Shown: positions 34,034 to 46,178 of the stretch, one piece after another
Numbering within the stretch: position 1 is the first letter of the stretch
How the letters are laid out: every line of letters begins with the position of its first letter
NCBI RefSeq assembly: GCF_000226095.1
Contig: NC_016478.1
Coordinates: forward strand, 858,001 to 922,000
Length of the DNA stretch: 64,000 nt
Direction of reading: 5' to 3'
DNA from: Thermothelomyces thermophilus ATCC 42464
Lineage: Eukaryota; Ascomycota; Sordariomycetes; Sordariales; Chaetomiaceae
Position numbers and translations under genes: made by a program
Notes under the pieces: model-generated
The model's database searches: none
What the model was told of the DNA's origin: nothing
The model's input: the letters and a program-made list of their open reading frames with translations, nothing else

Positions 34034-37000
34034 ATGGACAGCGCGACGATGACTATTGGGGCCCCGGCAGGAGGGCCTCCGGGGCGGCCTGGGAGTCCAT
34101 TTAGTTCGTCAGGGAGATTGTCTTTTCCTGATGTGCAGTCCGTCGTGATGCCTACGGGAAAGGCGTTAGTGGAAGGGTACAGGAAAGACATTCTCAATGG
34201 CTTCGAGCAGGAGAAACCGACATATAATCCTGTACGAGCTTGTCCCCCCAGCTCTGCCGTGTCTTTGGGGTCGTCTAATTGGACTTGATGCACAGTTGAG
34301 CGAGAATCGGCCGCAGAGATCCGCCCACGTTGATCTGAAAGACCCGATCCAGGTACATTTGCTGACGGAAACAGCCCTCTCCGACAGCAAGGCCTACGAG
34401 ATATTGTCGCAAGAAGAGGTGGACGACTTGAAGAAACAAATTCAGTCACTGTCGATGCGCATCGAGCAGGCCCGCGCGAACCTCGCAATCCAGACCAAAT
34501 ACCGCGATGCTGCGATATCCATGGCGAGGCTCTACATGCCATCCAAGGCTGAGGGCAAAAGGAAGAGCTTGTTGGGTAACCGCATGAGCGACTCTGCCAA
34601 GGAGGCGGAGATGGAAAGGTTGGCGAGCGAGCGCCGCTGCGAGGAGCTTGCCGCGGAGCTGTTCTCGCTAGAGAAGCGTCTGATGGAACCGCAAAGGCGG
34701 CTGCTCCAGCACACGGCTGGCATCTTGCAAATGACACACCGCGCGTCTGCTAAGAAGTCCGGCCAGGTGCCTGTCGGGCCTATGATGAACGGCATTCCCG
34801 GCAGTCCGGAGAGCCTCTACACCTACACCAACACCCGCAACAGCATGGAGATCCCCCAAGATGACCTCAGCTTTGACAGGGGTCTCTACCTCCCTCTTGA
34901 GCAGGCCGACGGCCCGCCAGCGCTTCCCCGGAAGAACCCTATCGAGATACCCCTAAAATCACCTATCCGCGAGCAGAACGCTCAGCTGAGAGAACTGCGT
35001 GAGGAGGTGGAGAAACTGAGAGAGGAGAACGAGCGGATTCTGGAGGAAAACATGCAGCTGAAGACGGCAGAACAGCAGCTGCGCGAGGACCAGGCATTCG
35101 CCAGGGATGAGATCTCACGGCTCCAATCGAGGGAGCAGCAGCTCGTGGAAGAGCACGCCAGGGCCGTAGAGGAAGCCTCACGAATGAAGGAGGAGACCAA
35201 CCGTTTCCAGGACGCTGACTCTAGGCTCAAGGCCCTCGAGAATCAGATGACCGTGGAGATCGACGCTCTCCGGGCGCAGACCGCCGGCCAGCTTCAAGCC
35301 GCCTCAGACGCTGAGGCGAAACTTGAAGCCTTGAACCACAAGCTCCGGGATGTGATTGTGGCTTTCAACCCCACCAAGAACGAAGGATTTGATAGTCCCG
35401 ATCGCGCCACTGGTTCCGGTGCGTCGCTCACCGGCCAGCTAGAGTACATGGAGAAAGCCCTGGCCGCTGCTGCGGAAGAGCAGAAACTGCTCGCAGCTGA
35501 AGTATCGGCATCATCCGCCGAGACTGCTGCGATCACGTCCTCTCTTAGTCACTTAGAGGCGTCGCTCGGCCACGCCAGCACGCGGTCTCAGGCTTTGATA
35601 CGTCAGGTGTTGGACATGCTGCAGCAATCAAATCTCGATCTGCCGCCGCCCCCTGAAGGCAGCTTGGACGATCAACTCGGCTATCTCGAGCAAGCACTCG
35701 AGTCCCTCGGCTCGGAGCTATCCCGGGCACTCGAGGCGTCGTCGTCTGCTTCCGCTAGGAAGCAGGACATCGACCAGGTCGACGCAGTTCTCAGGGGTTT
35801 GTGGGAGATTATCCAGTCGGGCTTTGCTGAGATCGAGCAACAAAAGACAGCCCGCCGGCAAAACCGGGCCCTCGGCCAGAACGGCGGGGATGATGACGAG
35901 GAACTGTCGAGCACCGAGTTCGAGAGCGACATCAACGAGCCATACTCTTTGCAAGCCTTCTCAGCTAAGGTCCAGTGGCTGTATGCGCAGGTAACCGGTC
36001 TCCGGGAGCAAAAGTATATCCTCCAGCGCCAGATCAAGCAGCAGCGCGAGCTCAACAACCGCAGCGAGACCGAGAAAGACCTCGAACTAAAGGCAAAATC
36101 CGAGGAGCTCGAACGTACTCAGCATCTCCTCGACCAAGCCGAGCGCGCCGCCGCCGACGCGCAATCTCAGCTCGAGCAAGTGCTCGCCGACATGGACACG
36201 CTCCAGAAGACCACCGCCGCCAACGAAGCCGCCTTGGCCGCCTCAACGAAGACCGCCCAGGACCAGCTCCAAGCCCGCACCGCGCGCATTGCCGCCCTCG
36301 AGGCCGACGTGCGCGAAGCCGAATCCCGCCTTGCCACCGCCGAGGCCTCCGTGGCCGCCACCCAATCCCAGCTGGCCGAATCCAACACCGCCCGCGCCGC
36401 CGCCGAAGCCGAACTAAGCTCGCTCAGAGCCCAACTGACAAACGCCGCTGCTGCCGCGGACTCCGCCGCTGCGGAAGTCTCCAAGCTTCAACAGGAGTTG
36501 CAATCCAAGGATGCCGAGCTCGATCGCATGAACATGATGGTGGTCGAGCTCAAAACGGAAGTCACCGTCGCCAAGGCCGAGCTCGACGGGGCGTACGGCT
36601 CGCGCAAACAGCGCGCCGCCGAGGCCGCCGCGCTTTCCAACTCTTCGCAGTCCGAGGAGCTCAACAATACTATTACTCGCCTGCGCGCCGAGCTGGAGAA
36701 TGCGCTGCGCGATCTCGAGGAGGTGACGCGCGACTCGATCGCGGCCGAGAAGGAGCGCTTGGAGATCGAGGCTCGGCTGGATCAGGTGCTCGCGCACAAG
36801 GAGGATTTGGAGGCGGAGGTGAGCAGGCTAGGCCAGAGGCTCATGCGCGTGCAGGAGGAGCTCGACCAGGAGCGTTTGAAGGCCGTCCCCAGCCCCGGGA
36901 GGGCCGGGATGGGCGCGAGTGAGTTGAGCAAGCAGTTCAGGGGCGTGATGAAGGAGGAGAGGCGGAAGTTCCAGGAAGAGATCAGGGTAAGCTCTGCTGT

Positions 37001-37183
37001 TTTCTTCTTTTTGCTGTGCTGCCTGCGTTGGTGAGGGGGGGGGGGACTATGAATGCTAATGATGTTCTGCTGCAGGAGGAACAAGCGAAGCGGAGAAGGC
37101 TCGAAGAGGAACTGCGCGCTCTGAAGCGAGGGCAGGGCGCCAGCACGGCGTCGATTGCCAGGGGAACCCTGAGCCCTAGGTGA
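34034..37183 (+). CDS. Uds1-domain (up-regulated during septation) coiled-coil protein
   Basis: Three exons, 34034-34231, 34296-36986 and 37076-37183, give 998 residues. The Uds1 domain lies at about 85-205, with SKAYEILSQEEVDDLKKQI and QTKYRDAAISMARLY. Its Pfam name comes from fission-yeast genes induced at septation. A Pro-rich start (PAGGPPGRPG) precedes it. From about residue 245 to the end the protein is almost continuous coiled coil, with heptad-rich stretches such as LREEVEKLREENERILEEN and a long Ala/Glu/Leu/Gln-rich rod. One break at about 390-600 contains LPPPPEGSLDDQLGYLEQAL and acidic segments. No enzyme domain is present. A structural or scaffolding role at septa or cell ends is the family expectation, not something the sequence proves. 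The first intron is 64 and the second 89 bases. The gene converges with YSH1. Confidence 0.9.
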
Positions 37184-37998
37184 CAGCTTGGCCGATCAGA
37201 GGAGGATTGGGTCGGCCAAAAATGACTGGGGCTATATTGACGAGGCGAGGCTGCATGACATCGTTTTCACTTCATACCAGAGCAGTTGATCCTCTCCGAC
37301 ATTGTCGCTCGAGGCAACGCGGCTCGCCCTACAATTTTTTTTCTTCCTCTTCACTGAGCTGTTGGGAACTAGGTTTGCAAGTCCTGGCGAGTTCGTCTCC
37401 CCTACGCCTCGCTAGCCATGGCACAGAAGGGGGGGGGGGAGCCCTCGCTTGACGGCGCCGACCAGGAGCTCATGAACCTGTACTTCAAAACAACGGGCCT
37501 CGAGATCGGTCCCGTGTTTATATATAATTTTTGGAGAGCGTGTATGCATTGAGGAATAGAACTTTGAAGAGACAAGAGATACCTCGTTATGCTCATATTA
37601 TTCTTTTTCTTTATCTCATCTCGACTGGGAAGTGTAGAGCCAGCACTTATAGATACGGAAGGTTAAGAAACTGAGAGAAGGAAACAGAGATGGCAGCAGC
37701 TTGTGTCGGGCACGGTATATTCCCTCCAAGATTCTGGTGGTTGGCAGCCATTCGCCTCAGAGACCCCTTTCCCACTTCGCGAGCTAGCAGGCATAGGAAG
37801 GTGGGAAGATCGTACATAATACAACGGGAGATATACCCTGCCCGAATAATGTAGAGGCCAGCCAACCATCCCTCTCATGGGTCACTATGCCACCCCCCCT
37901 TCCCCCCCCAGTGACCCACGTTTTCAGACTGACAAAAAAGGAGAAAAAAAGAGGCTACCTAGAAGACGGGATATGTGTGTGTGCATGTACAATTGAAA
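37184..37998. other. convergent gap between the Uds1-domain gene and YSH1
   Basis: 815 bp between two stop codons. It must contain both 3' untranslated regions. A G-run lies near 37430-37438 and a C-rich patch near 37893-37909. No gene is recognised. Confidence 0.6.
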
Positions 37999-40900
37999 CT
38001 ACCCCCAGAGCGGCGCAGTCACCTCGACAGCCCTCTCCACCACGGCCCGCACGCGGTCCGCGAAAACGCGGTTGGCGCACTCGATCTCCAGCCCTTCCAG
38101 CCACACGCTCGCCTCCATCTTGTCGACCTTGATGCGCACGCCGGGCACGGGGATGCCGAGCTTGTGCAGCCGCGCCAGCTCGGCCCGCACTCGTCGCTCG
38201 TGCTCTCTCTGCTCCCCGTCGCCTTCCTCTTCCCCTCCCTCTTTCGCCTCCGCCGGTTTCGTCTCCTGATCCTCGCCGTCTGCCGGGGAGGAGACGTCCA
38301 TCGGCGTCGCGCCGTCGGCCCCCTCTTCTTCCTCCTTGGGAGCGGCGGTCGGGGATGGCTTGACGGACTTGGACTTGGGAAGGGACGGGGACACGGGGGG
38401 TAACTTGGGCTCGGCGATCGGGGAGACGTTGTCGGCGCCGAACTGGGCCTCGAGAAACATCATTAGGCGCTCGAGTCGTTCTTCCGGGGAGAGGTTGGCG
38501 TGCAGATTGCGATTGGGGAGGGCGAAGGCGTCCGAGTCGCCGGAGGCCGGGGCGTGAGAGTGGGAGTGGGAGTGCTTGCTTGCGGATCCTGGTTCAGAGA
38601 AAGAGCGGTTAGTTGAAATCTGGAGAGGCAGAAAAGCCAACAGAGAAGACAGAAGGCGTTGGGAAAAAAAAAAGAAGGGGAAAAGCGGAGGGGTTCATAC
38701 GCTTCACTGCCGCAGGGCTGCTTTCGATGCCGAGCAGGACGGCCATCACGGCGTCAGCGATGCCGTCGTTGAGCATGTTGCCCTCCCACTCGAGCTCTAC
38801 CTCACCGCTAGTGCGATAGCGGACAGTCACGCAGCCCATGACCAGGTAGGCAGCAACAACCTCATCAATGGGGAACTCCTCGTCGGCATCCTCCATCTTG
38901 GTGTCGCCATTGCTCGGCCCGTCACCGTTGGCGGAGCTCTTAGGCTGCTGCTTGGCTTCCGGCAGCTCCTCGATACTGCCAAAGGTGCCCTCAAGGCCCC
39001 ATTTGATCAGGTCGATACCCGCCGCGCTCAGCCTGAGCCGCTGCTTGCAGGCGATGGTGGTGGTCGTAAGACCAGCGTACTCGCGCAGGTCCTCGGGCGC
39101 CATCAGGGACATCTTGAAGTCGTTCTGGACGAGCACGCCGGTGATGAGTCGCGGTTCTTCCGACTCCGCCTTGGGCATCTTCATCGGCTGAGGAATCGAC
39201 GCCAGCTTGCCCACCACCTTAGCCGTCTTATCCGTCTTGAAAGGGATGCGGAGCTCCTCGCAGTTGCGAGGGCTATAGACCTTGACCTTGTTCGTCTTAT
39301 TCGCGTTCAGGGACAGCAGCTTGGACTTTAGGCGCATCATGTTATGCACCTCACCATGAACGAGAATCTGGATGCGCTCAAGTTAGTAACTAATCATTGG
39401 TAAAAATAATGTCGTAGCAAAAGAACTTACCACCACCGGGGCGCCAACCTCCTCGATGAACTCTCGGTTTTCCGTTCCATCGACGTGGGCGGCAAAAGAG
39501 AACTCCTGAACCGTGCAGCGACGGGGGATCATGACCTTCTCGGCGTCGCCGCCGGGGCCTCTTCTCCCCCCGGCGGAGCTCCTCGTCATGACGGCCTGGA
39601 TCTGCTCAGGCTCCTGCATGATGTGCTTGGCCATGGTGCCCTCGACGCTGTAACCCGTGATAATCACGCCGTTCTTCTCGCTCGGAGCCCACCTCTCGAG
39701 CAGCTCCCGGCTGACGCCGTTCTGAAGCATACCGGGACTGGCAAGCATCACGCAGCCGCCCACATCCTCAAACCGGTCGATGCTCTTGAGCGAGCGGATG
39801 AACTTAAAGTCCCACGGCCCGCCCTTGCCGGCGCCGTCCCCCGATGCCTCCGCCTCGGCCATACGTTCTCGGAAGAGACGCTTGATGTTGTCGTTCATGG
39901 CGCCGACGTATGTCTGGTAGACAAGCATGCACTTACGGGCGAGGTTGCTCGCGTAGTAGATGGGGTATTTTTGGTACTCCTTGTGCTTGGCCCAGTACTC
40001 GTCCAGAATGAGCAGCAGCTCTTGGGCACGCCCCAGGGCAAAGACGGGCATCAGCACCCGGCCGCCGCGGTTCAGCACGCTCGTGATGGACTTCATCAAG
40101 GCTTGCTCCCTCTCTAGCCTGGGAACGTGGGAGGCGATACCGTAGGTCGACTCGGTGATGAGCACGTCAATCTTGACGCCCTTGGGCACTTCTGCGGACA
40201 CCAGATGTCGATCTTGCTCGCGAGAGTAGTCGCCGGTGAACAAGATGTTGAGGCCGGCAATCTCGATCAGGAACATGGCGGCGCCCAGGACGTGTCCCGC
40301 CGGATAAGGGGTAATTCGAATCGATGATATTGTGTGTGTGGTATGGTAGTCGATGGCCTCGATCATGGGAAACGTGTTGAGATGGTCCTGCTCAGTGTAC
40401 ACGAGCTGGGTTGTCGGATTTGACGAAGTGTTGCCGACGCGCACGCTGTCCTGAATCAGCCACTTGTAGATGGCCTTGGTAGGATGTGTCATGAAGACCC
40501 GACCACGAAAGTTCGTTTTGGCGAGGACGTATGGCAGAGAAGCGGCATGGTCGATGTGAAAACTGTCCCAGTCAGTCATGGTGCACCCCGGTAACGGCGG
40601 CGGAAGGGGGGAAAGAGGAAAGAGACGATGAGGGCTGACGGGGTGCTTCACGGAGAGGCATGAAGTAGCCAAGTGGGCAAGCGAGGAGCAGCGGTTGGCA
40701 ATGGGCGACAAAACATTGTATTTTGATTTCTCTGAATACACAAGAGAGGTGCATTTGATGATACATCATGCTTCGAAGGGCCAAGCCTCAAGGCCGCTTG
40801 CTTTGGCAACAAAGGCGACTTGACAAGTCCAAATGTTCAGCGGACCCGGTGAACCCGCCTCTACCTATAGTTGTCGCCCAAGCCAAACGCCGCAGGACTC

Positions 40901-41265
40901 GTGCTCAGCGTGAGATGTTACGCAAGATACTTACTGGCTGATGAGGAGCACATCTACAGTGCTGAGGTCGAAGTCATCAAAGAACGGCAGGGCTGCCAGT
41001 CCGTCGTATGCTGGGTGCTGGCCAGCATCAAGCTGTGAAGGGCGCATCTCATGTCAGCCAAACAGCCGCCCATCTCAGGGCTCCCCCTCGGAGGGAGTTG
41101 ACAACAACGCACCATGACTGTCTTCCCCTTGTATTGGATGATGTGACAGGACCGGCCGACCTCGTTGCCGCCACCCAGACAAAGGAACATGAGTTCATCG
41201 GCCGGATCGACCGGCTCCTCGGGCGCAGCAGATGCCATGGCCGATGCCTTTCGCTTGGAAGCCAT
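37999..41265 (-). CDS. YSH1: endoribonuclease YSH1 / CPSF-73 of the mRNA 3'-end cleavage complex
   Basis: Five exons, 41265-41113, 41032-40935, 40562-39431, 39367-38701 and 38588-37999, give 879 residues. This is the zinc-dependent nuclease that cuts pre-mRNA before polyadenylation, a core CPF/CPSF subunit in the nucleus. The metallo-beta-lactamase fold shows [12 protein letters not shown], the signature HFHIDH at 84-89 (split by the second intron), [10 protein letters not shown] (His174) and [10 protein letters not shown] (Asp195). The beta-CASP part has [20 protein letters not shown] and FAAHVDG, then [15 protein letters not shown]. All expected metal ligands appear to be present. The C-terminal CPSF73-100 domain follows, interrupted near residue 685 by a Ser/His-rich segment and an acidic Lys/Glu-rich linker. 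The second intron (372 bases) is much longer than the others (60 to 112). It is divergent from TAF4. Confidence 0.97.
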
Positions 41266-42324
41266 GGTGGCGTTGACGGGGTGCAGCGCAATCCCGGAGG
41301 AAGAGGGTTAGTGTGATTCTCAGCACGGCTTCCGAGGCAGGTCCGACGCGGGCCCCGGAGTAAGGGTCGACTTTCTGATGTTTCTAGTCAATCAGATGAG
41401 TTTGTCGCTGCAATATCATTCAATGCTGGGATCGCAATCTTTGACACTGCAACTCTTCAAAAATAATATTATGTTTCGAAAGAGGTGCTGGGTTCTCTCG
41501 CAGAAGGATAAGCCGAAAACTTAATGTCCACGGCGTCAATGGCAAGGTTGGTTCTGGTATCCAGCGAGCCCATTCAGAATGGGGAAAGAAAAGAAAAAAA
41601 AATTATCCAGAACAATAGGAAGCGTGGTGAAGGCAGCAAGTTGAATCAAGGTCAAAAAAGGCCGACCGCTGCGACCCTGCGGCTCTTTCCTTCTTACAAC
41701 AGAGCGTTCGTTGCTCGCGAGTCGAGGCGCGCTCCAGAGAGCCAAGACCGAGACACGCCCCACCAGACTTAACTAAACCAGCAGAGGGGCCTAGCCTCCC
41801 ACGTGACTGAGCCGAACGCGACAGACTCGACTGCGAGGGAGCTCCTTCTGATTTTGAACCCGACCGCAGAGAGTGAGAGATAGATAGCGTTTCCCGCCGC
41901 CGGCACTCGCTATCCCCATCAACAATACCGACCCGATAACCAGCGCGAGTGCTCCCATCCCGCACAGATCCGACCGATCCGACGTTGCGCCGTAGAGCGG
42001 AGGGAGAACCGTCGAATGGGCTGCGCGAAGGGAGCTTTGGCCGGCAACGCAGGGTGCGCCTGCCCGGGTCTGACTTGCTTGTGAAGAGAGGAGAGAGGAG
42101 GGCGACCGCGTGGCCATTTTCCGGGCTCGTAGGAATCGCTCACCGGTCCGGCGACTCGTTTCGACCTGCCGATTCTTCCACGAAAGTTCTGGTTCCGCCG
42201 CTCTCGTGCCGAATCTCTGAGCGACCGACCTCTCACACTCCCATCGCCCCTTTGCACCTTTTCGCTTTCACGATCAACGCACCACCGACGAATTTAACGA
42301 AACCCGCACCGCGCGCTGCTGACC
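41266..42324. promoter_or_regulatory. shared divergent promoter region of YSH1 and TAF4
   Basis: 1059 bp separate the two ATGs and hold no recognisable gene. The TAF4 side (about 42150-42324) is pyrimidine-rich, as in many fungal leaders. No specific factor site is claimed. Confidence 0.6.
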
Positions 42325-44342
42325 ATGGCGCAACCGCAATCGCAGGTGCCCCAGGCGCCTCCCCATCAGGTTCCTCATGGCATGCCGCAGATGCAGCAAA
42401 TGCAACAAATGCAAATGCCCCAGATGCAACAACAGCGACCCTCGTACTCGCCGCCGCAACACTCGCCGTCGCCGGCCGGCACGCCCCAGCCCGGATACGC
42501 GGTGCCGCCAAACAAGCGACCGCGCACTTCGCCTACCTCTCCTCCTTCGCATCCCCAGTCGCCCTACGTCGCTACACCCTACACGGCCAGCCCCCAGATG
42601 ACCACCGCGTCACCCGCGCCTGTCACCTCGCCTGGCTATTCCAATCTCGCCGCCCCTGCGGGGGCGCCGCAGTACAATACCGCACACACCAACGGCAATT
42701 CCGCGCAGTCGCCCGCGCCGACCCCGATGCTGTCCCTCCCTGATACCCGACCTTCATACCCTTCGTCACCCGCGCCGTCGGGGCCCGCGACCGCACCCAC
42801 CCCTCCCGCCTCTCAACAGTACACGACGGCAACCATGGCGCCCGTGGTGCCTCCTCCGCCCGCCGCGACGCCAGGCACAATGGGACCCCCTTCAAAACCT
42901 CCCGCCAAGGAGATCGAGTACGACGTGGCCGACTCGCTGGCCGGGACCGGGATCGACCTCCGCGCGGAAGAACAATTCCTGGCCGAGTTCTACGCCGGCT
43001 CATTCACGCAGGACGCTAGGACGGGCCTGCCTGCAAATGCTCCCGGTGGCAAAGGCTCATTCTACGGCGCTGGAATGGCGAACCAGCCAGGCGAGGCTGT
43101 CGGTGCTGTTAGCCAGGAGGCTTACGAGGCCGAGGCGGCTCAAAAGGCATGGGACGAGGCAGCCCACAGGCTTGCTGTCGTGCGCAGCAACGAGATAAAC
43201 AACCCTTTCTTGATGATCGCCAACCTGCATCACCGCGTCGAGAAGATCGCGAAGGAGCACGGTTTGAGCGTGAACCTCGATCTGAAGAACGCGAACCCGG
43301 CGGGCAAGCTGAGACCGCCGCAAGAGTTCCCGCCTCCCAAGGTCACCGTCAGCACGAAACCAGGTCCCGATGGCGTGATGGTGACGACCACGGGCTCCTT
43401 TATCCCGCACGACGCCTACCTCGTCGACCAGCTGGCGCTCTTGTCTATTGCCACCAAGCATCGCCTGAGAGAGCTGATTGAGGACGCCAACGCCGTTGCC
43501 ATCCATCGCCAGACGACGTCCCATGGAGAGATACCCGCAGAATGGGCCGACGTCGCAGTGCCTCTTCGAACCGGCCTAGATTCTCTACCCGACGACCCCG
43601 AGAGCGCTGCGCTCCTGAAGACACGGAAGCGTACGGTACTACCGTCTTTTGCGTTGTATGTGCTCTTTGTTAACGTGGCTCTGCAGGTTCCTTTGATGCA
43701 TACGCATCGCAAGGCTCGTCGCTCAAGGGCGGCAAGCACGGCCCAAGGAACCTTATGGAGGCGGTCCGCGACGGCGCGAGAATTGACCGCGACCTGGAGG
43801 AGGCGAGACTGCGGAAGCGCCAGAAGCGGCTCAATCCCGAACCTGCGGCCGCCGCCTCCCGCGCCGGCTCCGTGGCTCCGGGCATACCCGGCACGGGAGC
43901 GGGTCCCGAAACCGAGACGGCCGCGAAGGCACCATCTAAGAAGGAACTCAAAAAGGGCGCCGCTGCTGCAAGGTTGGCGGAGGCCTCCAGCACCGCGAGC
44001 ACCAACCAGACGCTCAGCACCCTGATGGGCGGCTTCGGCCGGAAGAAGAAGGAATATTCTTGGATGAAGAAGTCAGGCAGTGGTACCAGCACGCCGAGGG
44101 CCATTGCAGGAGACGCCGGCTCGGCGGCAGGGGGCGATTCCGGCAAGGTGCCCGAGAAGACGAGCCTCACTTCGGATGCGAGGTACCCCCGACTCGGCAC
44201 GTGGCGCGAGGACAAGGAAAAAGGGAGAAATATCCAGTTGAGGGACTGGGTTACCGCGCTGGAGTTGGACGGCATTGAGACAAGGGCTATTCAGCAGGCG
44301 TATTTGAATCTGGACTCCTCGGGGCCCAAGGACAGGAGCTAG
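42325..44342 (+). CDS. TAF4: transcription initiation factor TFIID subunit 4
   Basis: Two exons, 42325-43630 and 43687-44342, with a 56-base intron, give 653 residues. TAF4 pairs with TAF12 by a histone fold and is central to TFIID, which recruits RNA polymerase II to promoters. The first 190 residues are Gln, Pro and Ser-rich (MPQMQQMQQMQMPQMQQQ), a typical activation-type region. The conserved TAF4 domain follows from about residue 215, including AEEQFLAEFYAGSFTQDART, NPFLMIANLHHRVEKIAKEH and DAYLVDQLALLSIATKHRL. It ends in the strongly conserved RYPRLGTWREDKEKGRNIQL and DWVTALELDGIETRAIQQAY close to the C-terminus. The exon join RKR/SFDAY was set by frame and the donor GTACGG. It shares a divergent promoter with YSH1. 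Confidence 0.95.
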
Positions 44343-46098
44343 AAACGCCCGCTGACATGACGCTTTGCACATTTTACTCGGGAGGACATACGAACTGCTG
44401 AGCCGGTTCGAAGCTCCGACCTTGGCTCCCTGCCATGAAACCGCCCATTGTGATATGAAGACAGCGGCAGGCAGGGAGGGGGCAAGAAGATTGCAGCTTT
44501 TGCCATGATTCTGTTGCCTCGGCCACGCGATAGAACATCGTCGTCCCGTCTCCTAACAGACTCGGCGAACGCAAACACGGCATTAGTCCTCAGTTTTGGG
44601 ACGCCGAGAGTTTGGGCTACCTGTGTTCACCACACCGGGGCGTGACGCCCATGGAACAAAAGATACCACATGGAAGGAAAGTACCTTTTTCCCTTTTGAG
44701 AATACACTATGGGGAGGCTTGAGAACTGAAGAGTAATGGATCGTTCCGGCTCCCCCTTCGTTTTGATCCTCTGTTGTAATTTAAGTCATTCCGCTTTGTT
44801 TTTTTTGGCCTTCATCTAGCCAGGCGTTCTGGCATGGGGATCAGGGGGTTTGGTATCCGGGAACGGAATGAGGATGGGGTGGCGAGACGGTTTATTTTTT
44901 TTCTCATATTTCTGTAAAAAATATATATACAAGAGGCTTCGCTTTGCCTCGGCAGCTTTTGTCGGCCTCGTAGCATGAGATGGCATGACGCCGGCCCGGG
45001 TGCACCACGTCGTCGGGTGATCTATCCCATGATGATAGATTCCGATATAGTGTCTGTTGCTTGAGCAGCATAACAAAGACCACTCATGCTACAGAAACTC
45101 TGTTTCCTATGGTGATCGCGGCACAGCCGGCAGTCAAGTTGAGTGCTGTATCCCTTTCCAGACAAACTCGGGCGGCTTTCTCGCTCAATCGAAGGGGGGG
45201 TTAAAAGAAGCCGGAAAAGAACGGAGAGGGAAAGGGTAGAAATGGGAGCAGCTCGCAAGGCGGGAAAGAGCTAGCCACCGTAAGGTACAGGCGCACCTTT
45301 ACGGTGGAGGCGAGAGCAGCTCGTCAGCGCTGTGTCTGTCTCGTCTGGCTCTCTGGCTCCTTGCGAGAGTACATCAGCGGGATGGGATGTATGCGAGTGT
45401 GCTCATTTCTAGTGGTCGAGCTATTGCGATTATTATCTTCAGCTGGATGGGGTTGTCACGACAACTGTGGTAATCTAGGAAGAGAATTAATTTCCGGATC
45501 TGCTTAGTTAAGTTCATTCCTAACGTACCACGCTACGTGGAAAGGGCAGCTACGCAACATAAGAGAGGCTTCTGATATTGCGGGGCGCAACTGTATTATG
45601 TCTGGCCGCAGCATACACCGAACTGGTGTCCACTGATTGTGTGACTCGGCGCATGCAGCTCGACCTGAAGAGTTTTACGGATACACCTCGCGCACTCAAG
45701 GGAGAAGCCAACCGATTTGATCTGGCAATGTCCTGGAACTTTGGCTTTCTGTATGCACAGTACAGACTGCATTTGGTCCATTTTCGCTCGGCTCCAGACT
45801 CTCTCTTACTGTTACGTGCGGACCTTGTGCGCTATGAGTATGGAAAAAGTATGGCGAACTTGAAATGCCGCCGTTCTATTTTCCTATTCCTACGTGTTCC
45901 GTTTCTCGCTCAGACAAAAGAGAAAGTTTTACAAAGAAGATGAAAGAGACAAAAGTGTCTTTACAGACACGACATCATTGGGATTGTTGTGCCGGTTGGT
46001 GTTCAACACTCGGGAGAATCAGAGGCAGAACAGCGGCCACCACAGATAGCTGCAGGAGACGACTCTCATTCCCAATCAGGAAACAACACCTTCCGCAA
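44343..46098. other. start of an 18-kb gene-poor region
   Basis: After the TAF4 stop there is probably its 3' untranslated region, then DNA in which I recognise no gene. It contains a short hairpin with flanking 10-bp direct repeats at 45246-45323. A frame of about 120 codons at 45578-45943 has no features of a known protein. Confidence 0.55.
45246..45323. repeat. hairpin with flanking 10-bp direct repeats
   Basis: GAGCAGCTCG occurs at 45246-45255 and again at 45314-45323. Between them lies an inverted repeat, CCACCGTAAGGT (45275-45286) and ACCTTTACGGTGG (45295-45307), with an 8-base loop and one unpaired base. It could be a tiny insertion with target duplication, or a structured RNA element. 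Confidence 0.55.
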
Positions 46099-46169
46099 GC
46101 GTCAGTGGTTTAGTGGTAAAATCCATCGTTGCCATCGATGGGCCCCGCGTTCGATTCGCGGCTGACGCA
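46099..46169 (+). tRNA. tRNA-Gly (anticodon GCC)
   Basis: A 71-base cloverleaf. The acceptor stem is GCGTCAG (46099-46105) paired with CTGACGC (46162-46168), then discriminator A. The anticodon arm is CATCG-TTGCCAT-CGATG, with GCC at 46131-46133. The T arm is CCGCG-TTCGATT-CGCGG. No intron is present. The D arm GTTT/AAAT is weak but pairs. The T-loop sequence also serves as the B box of the internal RNA polymerase III promoter. Confidence 0.96.
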
Positions 46170-46173
46170 CATC

Positions 46174-46178
46174 TTTTT
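46174..46178 (+). terminator. RNA polymerase III terminator of tRNA-Gly
   Basis: Five T residues start five bases after the tRNA 3' end, the usual stop signal for RNA polymerase III. Confidence 0.8.

Noticed and set aside
35975-36922. A 315-codon frame overlapping the Uds1-domain gene
   Set aside because: It is a shifted reading of the Ala/Glu-rich coiled-coil region, giving an Arg/Ala-rich product without domains.
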